NCBI GenBank assembly: GCA_034437455.1
Contig: DAOTUB010000204.1
Coordinates: 1 to 7,460, forward strand
Direction of reading: 5' to 3'
Source of the DNA: DAOTUB01 sp034437455
GTDB lineage: Bacteria > Chloroflexota > Anaerolineae > B4-G1
DNA: 7,460 nucleotides
The notes beneath the pieces were generated by a model that did no database searches, had not been told where the DNA came from, and was given only the letters and a program-made list of their open reading frames with translations. A program made the position numbers and the translations under genes. Shown one piece after another: positions 1 through 4,573 of the stretch; position 1 is the first letter of the stretch; each line of letters starts with the position of its first letter.

Positions 1-1
1 G

Positions 2-1057
2 TTGGCTGTCAAAATGGGTCGAATTCCTGAGAGTGAAGAGGAGTGGAAGGCATTGGAAGAACTCGTGAGGTTGCTGAAAGGACATCCAATTGGCATAAGA
101 GCAGCGGCAGCTCATGCAAGTCCGACGGCAGCAAAAATGATGTGGGCCCACATTCTCCAAGCGGTGAGAGGGGAGCGGTCACGATTGGTTGCGCTGGGAT
201 ATGGAGATCAAGTCCAGTTGAATACCTGGGCCCCATTTGAAGTGACCTGGGGGCGAATGTCGGACAGAATGCGAGAGCAGTTGGTCCATTTGGGCGGCCT
301 GCCTCGTCTGGCCTGGTATGACGTGGGTGTGGGTCAGGCGATCTGGAATGTCATGGCTGAAGTGTCCAGAGTGCAATGGGGAAAGATAGCCCGCTGGCAG
401 TGGGTGGAACGAATAGGGGCAGGGCGCTACCGGATACATGGATTAGTAAAGGATTTTCTGCAAGAAAAAGCCCAGACCGAACTTGTAGACATGCGAAAGC
501 GTTCCTGGGAATTTGATTATCCGCTGAAAGACCTATTACCAGGATGGCGATGGTGCTGGCCGAGTTTCCCCCATCCCGGTGGGGGAATCCTGCCACCATG
601 GAGATGTAACCAGGGTACAGAAACTAGCGAAGCAATCGAGGGTAAAAAGTTCATCTGGCTTGACCAAGCACTGACACGGTTCTTCTGGCAGCCTGCCGAG
701 GACCTGAATATGCGGGTTTCTCCCGAGGAATGGGTCGTGGGGGTTCGCCGCAAGCGTTTGCGGGATGTATCTGGTTACCTTATGGTTGCAGCGGCCTCAC
801 TTGGCATTCCAGGTATGATCGCATCATTTTTGAATCTACCAGCATCGTTAGCATCTTGGAATCTCGTAATACTTTTTATTTTGCTGACATCACTTGCCGG
901 AATGGTCGTAGGGTGGATATGCTTCTTTGTGGCCACAATAGACTTGAGGCGAATGGCCGGATGGCGTGAGCGAGGTCATGCATTTCCAGAGAAAATCGGC
1001 GAGACCAAGCCTGCTCACAGAGCTTCAGAGGATCAAAATCGCTCGCAGATTGATTGA
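2..1057 (+). CDS. C-terminal part of a STAND/NB-ARC-like ATPase with two C-terminal membrane helices (5' partial)
   Basis: The open frame runs from the window edge, and the first possible start is a TTG at base 2 with no visible ribosome-binding site, so the gene most likely begins upstream. Residues 20-40 carry LLKGHPIGIRAAA, which resembles the GxP ('GLPLA') helix that ends the NB-ARC nucleotide-binding domain. Residues 90-158 look like the following winged-helix part, including RYRIHGLVKDF (143-152), the place where family members have a 'ryriHdLlrdfa' motif. No Walker A or B is present; they would lie upstream. Instead of TPR, WD40 or similar sensor repeats, a Trp-rich linker leads to two hydrophobic segments at about 256-278 and 286-312, then a charged tail. 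STAND proteins are signalling ATPases, often in defence or regulation; a membrane-anchored one could act at the inner membrane, but that is inference. It could also be a decayed fragment. Its base use is more AT-rich than that of the cas genes. Confidence 0.6.
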   Translation: MAVKMGRIPESEEEWKALEELVRLLKGHPIGIRAAAAHASPTAAKMMWAHILQAVRGERSRLVALGYGDQVQLNTWAPFEVTWGRMSDRMREQLVHLGGLPRLAWYDVGVGQAIWNVMAEVSRVQWGKIARWQWVERIGAGRYRIHGLVKDFLQEKAQTELVDMRKRSWEFDYPLKDLLPGWRWCWPSFPHPGGGILPPWRCNQGTETSEAIEGKKFIWLDQALTRFFWQPAEDLNMRVSPEEWVVGVRRKRLRDVSGYLMVAAASLGIPGMIASFLNLPASLASWNLVILFILLTSLAGMVVGWICFFVATIDLRRMAGWRERGHAFPEKIGETKPAHRASEDQNRSQID

Positions 1058-1092
1058 CTGCAAACCACGTGTTTTGGAAGTTGTGTTGCAGT
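1057..1092 (+). terminator. Weak hairpin right after the STAND gene, possible terminator
   Basis: ACTGCAA at 1057-1063 starts on the last base of the stop codon and pairs with TTGCAGT at 1086-1092. CAC/GTG adds three inner pairs after a 2-nt bulge. Only TTT follows (1092-1094), so termination would be inefficient. It is placed where a terminator is expected, which is the main support. Confidence 0.3.
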
Positions 1093-1109
1093 TTACCGCG
1101 CCATCCCGA

Positions 1110-1135
1110 GGCTGGAAGTTTTTGACTTCTGAGCC
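1110..1135. repeat. Imperfect inverted repeat over the -35 box, possible operator
   Basis: GGCT-G-GAAGT (1110-1119) is mirrored by ACTTC-TG-AGCC (1125-1135): nine paired positions around a 5-base centre. The -35 hexamer at 1122-1127 lies inside it, as expected for a repressor site, but no partner protein is identified. A chance short palindrome cannot be excluded. Confidence 0.35.
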
Positions 1136-1150
1136 AAGATGCGTTATACT
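1122..1150 (+). promoter_or_regulatory. Sigma70-type promoter firing rightward
   Basis: TTGACT (1122-1127) and TATACT (1145-1150) are separated by exactly 17 bp, with a predicted transcription start near 1156-1157. No ORF with a ribosome-binding site follows before the insertion sequence at 1264. It therefore points into a structured, apparently non-coding strip, and before the insertion it would have read on into what is now 2999 onward. An imperfect inverted repeat (1110-1135) covers the -35 box. Confidence 0.6.
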
Positions 1151-1156
1151 AGATTG

Positions 1157-1222
1157 CACAAGTAAAGCCTCGCGGCTCTGACCAGCCCGAGGCGGTGACC
1201 AAGGCGGTGGGGCCACCCTGGC
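1157..1222 (-). ncRNA. Candidate small structured RNA between two facing promoters
   Basis: The leftward promoter at 1229-1257 would start a transcript near 1222. It would first contain a GGTG/CACC hairpin (1206-1217) and then a strong stem at 1167-1193: GCCTCG plus GGCT pair with AGCC plus CGAGGC, ten pairs with one bulged base and a 6-nt loop. On the minus strand that stem is followed by TTTACTT, a mediocre terminator tail, giving a predicted RNA of about 60-65 nt. The facing plus promoter (1122-1150) would make an antisense copy of the same bases. No ORF with a ribosome-binding site is present in it, and I do not recognise it as tmRNA, RNase P RNA, SRP RNA, tRNA or a known riboswitch. Confidence 0.3.
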
Positions 1223-1228
1223 AGGGAT

Positions 1229-1257
1229 ATTTTAGCACACGGCCTGCCCGCTGTCAA
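1229..1257 (-). promoter_or_regulatory. Near-consensus sigma70 promoter firing leftward
   Basis: On the minus strand, TTGACA (plus 1252-1257) is the exact -35 consensus, followed by a 17-bp spacer and TAAAAT (plus 1229-1234), one mismatch from the -10 consensus. The predicted start is near 1222, running left toward the opposing promoter at 1122-1150. The insertion sequence landed directly behind it; the target-site copy (1255-1264) overlaps the outer half of the -35 box but leaves it intact. Confidence 0.6.
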
Positions 1258-1263
1258 ATTGGG
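1256..1263. repeat. Left target-site duplication of the insertion sequence
   Basis: AAATTGGG at 1256-1263 is repeated at 2999-3006. The maximal direct repeat is 10 bp, CAAATTGGGG (1255-1264 and 2998-3007), because the flanking C and G can belong either to the target or to the IS end. This pair fixes the element's borders. Confidence 0.8.
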
Positions 1264-1274
1264 GGTAGTGTTCA
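1264..1274 (+). repeat. Left outer terminal inverted repeat of the IS
   Basis: GGTAGTGTTCA matches the reverse complement of 2988-2998 exactly. If the target duplication is counted as 10 bp, the repeat shortens to GTAGTGTTCA. A shifted AACCG follows in both ends. Confidence 0.8.
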
Positions 1275-1301
1275 AACCGAACAGATGAGCTAGAGTTTCA
1301 C

Positions 1302-1314
1302 ATTGGACACTTTT
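1302..1314 (+). repeat. Left inner inverted repeat of the IS
   Basis: ATTGGACACTTTT is the exact reverse complement of 2938-2950. It holds a GTGTCCA element in the opposite orientation to the GTGTTCA of the outer end, so each IS end carries two facing, related half-sites. It also contains the -35 box of the transposase promoter. Confidence 0.8.
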
Positions 1315-1331
1315 TACTAATCGGTTATACT
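1303..1331 (+). promoter_or_regulatory. Transposase promoter
   Basis: TTGGAC (1303-1308), a 17-bp spacer and TATACT (1326-1331). The predicted start is near 1338, about 16 nt before the Shine-Dalgarno GGAGGG (1354-1359). The -35 box lies inside the inner inverted repeat, so a transposase bound there could repress its own synthesis (inference). Confidence 0.6.
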
Positions 1332-1368
1332 GTTGCCTTCCGAATCCACTGGTGGAGGGAGAACAACA

Positions 1369-2964
1369 GTGAAAGAAATGCGTGAGATAGGGCACATTTT
1401 GAAAACCGAGCAAAACCTGACATCCGCTGACATTGCTTGGTTGGTGGGGATAGCCGAAGCGATCCTGCGGGCTTTTGCCTGGGATGAAGGGCGACCAATG
1501 CGGACTTTGGCGGATGTCTTGGGCATTTCGCCCACGACACTCTACACAGTGTTGCGTCTGGCGGTTCAGGCTCTGATGCTGGTTCGTCGGAGCAAGAAAT
1601 CGCTCGAGGTATTGGCGGACAGCGTTTGGGAGTTGCAGAATCGGTTGACACAAGTAGAGCAAACCTACGACGCGGCGCAAGCTGAGGTTCAGCGCCTGAC
1701 GAAGGCTCTGACCAAAACCCAGGTACAGGTGGTCATGTTGCAGGCCGAAATGGCGCGATTGCAAGCACAGTGGACGGTGTCGCTGAAACGATTGATTGCG
1801 GTGCTCAAGTTGTCGGGCCGCTGCACGGTGCGCAGCATCGTCGAAGTGCTGGAGTACGGGTTTGGGGTGCCCGTTTCGGTCGGGTATGTGCAAGGGGTTA
1901 TCGCCGAAGCCGGCATGAGTGCCCGCCCAGCGTTGGAGCGATTGTGGGAGGTCATTCCTTTGTCGGGAGCAGTCAGCATCGACGAAGTCTTTTTCAAGGA
2001 GTTGGGCCGCAAGATATTGGGCGTGGTGATCGTCGATCCATTGAGTGGCTTGATCCTGCGTTTGCAGCGGTGTAGCGAACGGAGCGGTGACGCCATCGGC
2101 AAGGTGATCCAGGACTTTGCCGAGGCCGGGTTCGAGGAAAAGGTCAAACTGTGCCTGACCGACATGTACGCCGGATACCTGGAACCGGTGAAAACCTTCC
2201 TTCCCAAGGCAGTGCATCAATTCTGTTGGTTCCATATCAATTGCTTTCATATCGGCGCGAAGGTCCATCAGGCTAAACGAGCTTACGAGCGGGCGGTCAA
2301 AGCCCTGGTTGCCTTTGACAAGAAGCACCATAGCCCTCTGTCGGATGCAGAACGGCAGGAACGCCGAGACCTCGTAGTTGCTCGTGACCAGGCCCAACGC
2401 CACTGGAAGGGCGCCCAACGTTTCCAACGCTTGCTGATGCAATTGCTTTGGTCGCCCACCCTCGACGCGGCCTCCATTCGTCTAGAGCAACTCATCCGTG
2501 TGGCAGCCAAAGTGCAGAACCCATATGTGAAAACAATGGGGGCTTTTTTGGAAAAACATCGTGTCGGTTTGCTGGTCTTCTACACCTGCCTGGAGAGTAG
2601 TCAGCATACGCTGAAAAGATTGTCACATTCCCAACGAAAGTGGATCCCATTGATCAAACGCTGGGCGCTCCCCATCACCTCCAATGCTGCCGAACACGTG
2701 TTCCGTTGTCTGCGCCGCTACACTAACCAGATGGATCACTTCGGTACCAAGAACGCCACCCAGCGTTTCTTTGACCTGTTTGCCTTTTACTACAACTTGC
2801 GTATCTTGCGAACTGGTAAACGCGAGGGAAACTCCCTCTTGGCCTCAGCGCACGTGAACGTGAAGAAACTCTTCGGCACAGATGACCCTTACACGATATT
2901 GGGTTTTCCGCCTGCCTCCCAGACCTTCACGCTGGTCAAAAGTGTCCAATCAGATGGCAGATAG
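1369..2964 (+). CDS. DDE transposase of the insertion sequence, 531 aa
   Basis: It catalyses cut or strand transfer of the surrounding element. I chose GTG at 1369 because GGAGGG at 1354-1359 stands 9 nt before it; an in-frame TTG at 1333 overlaps the promoter and has no site. Domains in order: an N-terminal helix-turn-helix (about 46-66, TLADVLGISPTTLYTVL), a long coiled coil (about 84-135, heptad-like Leu/Val, suitable for dimer formation), then an RNase H-like core. Likely catalytic acids are D205 in SIDEVFF, D265 in CLTDMY and E442 in SNAAEHVFRCLRRY; CWFH at 286-289 follows the second Asp, as in several DDE families. An alpha-helical insert (about 300-430) sits before the Glu. There is no frameshift or stop. 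Its stop codon lies beyond the right inner repeat, 34 bp before the element's end, so the last residues are coded by terminal DNA. The IS family is unassigned. Confidence 0.9.
   Translation: MKEMREIGHILKTEQNLTSADIAWLVGIAEAILRAFAWDEGRPMRTLADVLGISPTTLYTVLRLAVQALMLVRRSKKSLEVLADSVWELQNRLTQVEQTYDAAQAEVQRLTKALTKTQVQVVMLQAEMARLQAQWTVSLKRLIAVLKLSGRCTVRSIVEVLEYGFGVPVSVGYVQGVIAEAGMSARPALERLWEVIPLSGAVSIDEVFFKELGRKILGVVIVDPLSGLILRLQRCSERSGDAIGKVIQDFAEAGFEEKVKLCLTDMYAGYLEPVKTFLPKAVHQFCWFHINCFHIGAKVHQAKRAYERAVKALVAFDKKHHSPLSDAERQERRDLVVARDQAQRHWKGAQRFQRLLMQLLWSPTLDAASIRLEQLIRVAAKVQNPYVKTMGAFLEKHRVGLLVFYTCLESSQHTLKRLSHSQRKWIPLIKRWALPITSNAAEHVFRCLRRYTNQMDHFGTKNATQRFFDLFAFYYNLRILRTGKREGNSLLASAHVNVKKLFGTDDPYTILGFPPASQTFTLVKSVQSDGR
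2938..2950 (-). repeat. Right inner inverted repeat of the IS
   Basis: AAAAGTGTCCAAT is the exact complement of the left inner repeat at 1302-1314. It lies within the transposase coding sequence (its last residues), 48 bp from the element's right border, versus 38 bp on the left. Confidence 0.8.
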
Positions 2965-2987
2965 GGAGATGTGCTCAGGCGGTTCTG

Positions 2988-2998
2988 TGAACACTACC
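2988..2998 (-). repeat. Right outer terminal inverted repeat of the IS
   Basis: TGAACACTACC mirrors 1264-1274 exactly and is followed directly by the duplicated target. Confidence 0.8.
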
Positions 2999-3006
2999 AA
3001 ATTGGG
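2999..3006. repeat. Right target-site duplication of the insertion sequence
   Basis: AAATTGGG, the second copy of 1256-1263 (CAAATTGGGG at 2998-3007 when extended). Confidence 0.8.
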
Positions 3007-3147
3007 GCGGGCCGTTCTGTTTGCGCGAACAGGCACGCTCTCCTATCGTCGAAAGGCAGGGACTTGCAAAAATCTAGCAGCAGCCCACCACGACCCCTCG
3101 GACGAATTCCTCGCTGCATAACAGATTCTCGCTGCTGATTCTCCGTT

Positions 3148-3166
3148 TGTTGCAGTACTTACAACA
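3148..3166. promoter_or_regulatory. Palindrome TGTTG-N9-CAACA, possible operator
   Basis: TGTTG (3148-3152) and CAACA (3162-3166) flank CAGTACTTA. The half-site GTTGCA...CAAC recurs as GTTGCAATCAAC at 3501-3512 in front of the WYL gene, which suggests one regulator binding both. A weak promoter (TTGCAG 3150-3155, TTTACA 3174-3179, 18 bp apart) would overlap it. Confidence 0.35.
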
Positions 3167-3208
3167 CGTCGCCTTTACACTGTGGCTAAAACCACAGAGG
3201 AGGCGACG
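3167..3208 (+). promoter_or_regulatory. Two-step hairpin covering the ribosome-binding site of the small HTH gene
   Basis: CGTCGCCT (3167-3174) pairs with AGGCGACG (3201-3208), and CTGTGG (3180-3185) pairs with CCACAG (3192-3197), with a CTAAAA loop. That makes 8 + 6 pairs with a small internal loop, ending one base before the ATG at 3209. The Shine-Dalgarno AGGAGG (3198-3203) is partly inside the outer stem. If transcribed it would hinder translation; as DNA it would be a large operator. Which applies depends on where transcription starts. Confidence 0.5.
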
Positions 3209-3424
3209 ATGTTTGGCAACAAACAAGCGAAAAGAGAAAGACTGGAGCAGATGGCGGATGTGATTGAGCAGCATTCTGAGGGCATCTCACAGAGCGCATT
3301 GGCTCGGCAACTGGGCATACCTCGCTCGACGGTCAAACGCGACCTGCCTACACTGGAACAAGCCGGTATCTTGCTGGCTGAGGACGAGCGTGGACGACTC
3401 CTGATGTTTCGACGTCTGAAGTGA
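3209..3424 (+). CDS. Small stand-alone winged helix-turn-helix DNA-binding protein, 71 aa
   Basis: ATG 3209 is chosen because AGGAGG (3198-3203) precedes it by 5 nt; an in-frame GTG at 3182 has no such site. The protein is one winged HTH: a charged first helix (KRERLEQMADVIEQH), the HTH at about residues 26-50 (SALARQLGIPRSTVKRDLPTLE), and a beta-wing (ILLAEDERGRLLMFRR). The recognition stretch resembles the N-terminal HTH of the WYL regulator 100 bp downstream (shared LG, R-T-V and RD..LE positions), so the two may descend from one another or bind similar sites. No effector domain is present, so it could be a simple repressor, perhaps of its own promoter, or an antagonist of the WYL protein (inference). 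The palindromes at 3148-3208 are candidate sites. It is an intact short gene, not an obvious fragment. Confidence 0.75.
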   Translation: MFGNKQAKRERLEQMADVIEQHSEGISQSALARQLGIPRSTVKRDLPTLEQAGILLAEDERGRLLMFRRLK

Positions 3425-3490
3425 GCGCGCCATCGGCGTGCCAATTTTGCAACTCAGCCGCCGGATGTTTACATTTTTCGACCACAAGTG

Positions 3491-3499
3491 TGATATACT
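3491..3499 (+). promoter_or_regulatory. Extended -10 promoter of the WYL-cas operon
   Basis: TGATATACT combines a TGN extension with the -10 box TATACT (3494-3499). The best -35-like hexamer, TTTACA (3468-3473), is 20 bp away, too far to be strong, so the extended -10 probably carries the promoter. Predicted start near 3506, giving a leader of about 24 nt. The palindrome GTTGCAATCAAC (3501-3512) sits on the start point. Confidence 0.5.
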
Positions 3500-3500
3500 G

Positions 3501-3512
3501 GTTGCAATCAAC
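3501..3512. promoter_or_regulatory. Palindrome GTTGcaatCAAC at the predicted transcription start
   Basis: A 4-bp dyad with a 4-base centre lies immediately after the -10 box, where a bound repressor would block initiation. It shares GTTGCA and CAAC with 3149-3165. Autoregulation by the WYL protein or by the small HTH protein is plausible but not shown. Confidence 0.3.
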
Positions 3513-3529
3513 ACCACAGGAGAATGATA

Positions 3530-4570
3530 ATGAGCCGTGGAATGACGAGGGCCGAGCGACTCCAGGAGATGGAGCGCATCTATACCCAACACCGGGGTGG
3601 ACTGACTGACATAGAGATGGCTGAACGGTTGGGCGTTGATCGGACGACAGTATACCGAGATCGTGTGGAATTGGAATGCCATGTGCCGTTCCAGGAGATT
3701 GAACACGGACGGTGGGCGATTGATCGGATGAGATACCTTTCATCTATCCGCGTGAACCTGACCGAGGCCCTGGCGCTCTACCTGGGAGCGCGGCGCACGT
3801 CGCGCCATACCCGCACGGGACAACACCACGTCGTCAGTGCGTTGGAAAAGCTGGCGGCTGCGCTGAAACAGCCGATGACCGAGCGCCTGGTCAAGGCGGC
3901 GACCACTATCTCTGACCAAGATCCTCAGCCAGAGCGTGTGGCCGTGCTGAGAACGCTCACACAAGGCTGGGCCGAACACGTCAAGGTGCGCATCACCCAC
4001 CGGACGCTCAGAGCCAGGCGCGCGATGACCTATACCATCAGCCCGTATCTCATCGAACCGTCGCTGTGGAGCGATGGAACGTATGTCGTCGGGCACAGTG
4101 ACGTGCACAATGGGCTGGCGACGTTCAAGGTCGAGCGCATCGAGCGGGCAGTCCTGACCACCGAGCGTTTCACTCCGCCGGATGATTTTGACGAGCAGAA
4201 ATTGCTCAAATTCGCGTGGGGCATCTGGTACAGCGACGAGGAGCCGGTGACGGTCAGGCTCAAGTTCACCGGGCATCAGGCAGTGAGACGGCTCAAGGAG
4301 AGCATCTGGCATCCGGATCAGAAAATCAGCGATAACGAGGACGGCAGTTGTGTGTGGGAGGCGCGGGTGGCCGAGCCACGGGAGATGGTGCCGTGGATTC
4401 GGGGATGGGGGGCGGACGTGACAGTGCTGGCGCCAAAAGAGCTACGTGATCGAATGGCTGGCGAGGCGCGGCGGCTGGCGCGACGGTATGGGTGGCAGGT
4501 TCACCGGGGCGGTCGGGACAATTCGATGGAGGACAAACACCAGTTTTTCGACGATTTCTTTGGAGAATGA
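3530..4570 (+). CDS. HTH-WYL-WCX transcriptional regulator of the cas operon, 346 aa
   Basis: ATG 3530 is preferred over ATG 3524 because AGGAG (3518-3522) is 7 nt before the former and only 1 nt before the latter. Domains: an N-terminal DeoR/WYL-type HTH (about 24-47, TDIEMAERLGVDRTTVYRD), a helical linker (75-130), a WYL domain (about 140-212) with the SPYLIEP strand and TYVVGHSD at the position of the family's 'WYLvG' strand, followed by FKVERIERAVL, and a C-terminal WCX region (about 238-310, VRLKFTG...WIRGWGADVTVLAPKELRD). WYL proteins bind ligands, in several cases nucleic acid, and often control CRISPR-Cas and other defence operons. The stop is 3 bp before the cas3 start, so the two are co-transcribed. 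Likely role: repressor or activator of this operon. Length and domain order match full-length family members. The regulatory direction is unknown. Confidence 0.85.
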   Translation: MSRGMTRAERLQEMERIYTQHRGGLTDIEMAERLGVDRTTVYRDRVELECHVPFQEIEHGRWAIDRMRYLSSIRVNLTEALALYLGARRTSRHTRTGQHHVVSALEKLAAALKQPMTERLVKAATTISDQDPQPERVAVLRTLTQGWAEHVKVRITHRTLRARRAMTYTISPYLIEPSLWSDGTYVVGHSDVHNGLATFKVERIERAVLTTERFTPPDDFDEQKLLKFAWGIWYSDEEPVTVRLKFTGHQAVRRLKESIWHPDQKISDNEDGSCVWEARVAEPREMVPWIRGWGADVTVLAPKELRDRMAGEARRLARRYGWQVHRGGRDNSMEDKHQFFDDFFGE

Positions 4571-4573
4571 GCT

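Larger units (their letters stand above)
1264..2998 (+). mobile_element. Complete DDE insertion sequence, about 1.73 kb, family not assigned
   Basis: Outer ends GGTAGTGTTCA (1264-1274) and TGAACACTACC (2988-2998) are perfect 11-bp inverted repeats flanked by an 8-10 bp direct repeat. Inside them is a second perfect 13-bp inverted repeat, ATTGGACACTTTT (1302-1314) and its complement (2938-2950). The only gene is one full-length transposase with an intact DDE triad, so the element looks recent and possibly active. I cannot name the IS family from the sequence; the single long transposase, the coiled coil and the subterminal repeats are the traits to compare. Confidence 0.85.
3007..3208. other. 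Gene-free strip right of the IS, half of the interrupted locus
   Basis: No ORF with a ribosome-binding site is seen here. The strip holds the right arm of a GC-rich hairpin split by the IS (GGGCGGGCCG, 3005-3014, partner of 1240-1249), a small hairpin CTGTT/AACAG around 3017-3032, short direct repeats (GATTCTC at 3124-3130 and 3137-3143; CTCGCTGC near 3110 and 3128), and two palindromes just ahead of the small HTH gene. Joined to 1058-1255 it would have been one intergenic or RNA locus of roughly 350 bp. Confidence 0.5.

Noticed and set aside
1157..1255. Known RNA gene (tmRNA, RNase P RNA, SRP RNA, tRNA, common riboswitches)
   Set aside because: I looked for the conserved cores of these families and found none; only generic hairpins are present.
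1144..2442. Long open frame on the minus strand (432 codons)
   Set aside because: It is the antisense shadow of the transposase, which has a Shine-Dalgarno, promoter, DDE motifs and IS ends; the minus frame has no recognisable domain and a low-complexity His/Gln-rich composition.
1302..2950. The 13-bp repeats ATTGGACACTTTT as the true ends of the IS
   Set aside because: They are not flanked by a direct repeat and would cut off the transposase stop codon. The outer 11-bp repeats are flanked by a perfect 8-10 bp duplication.
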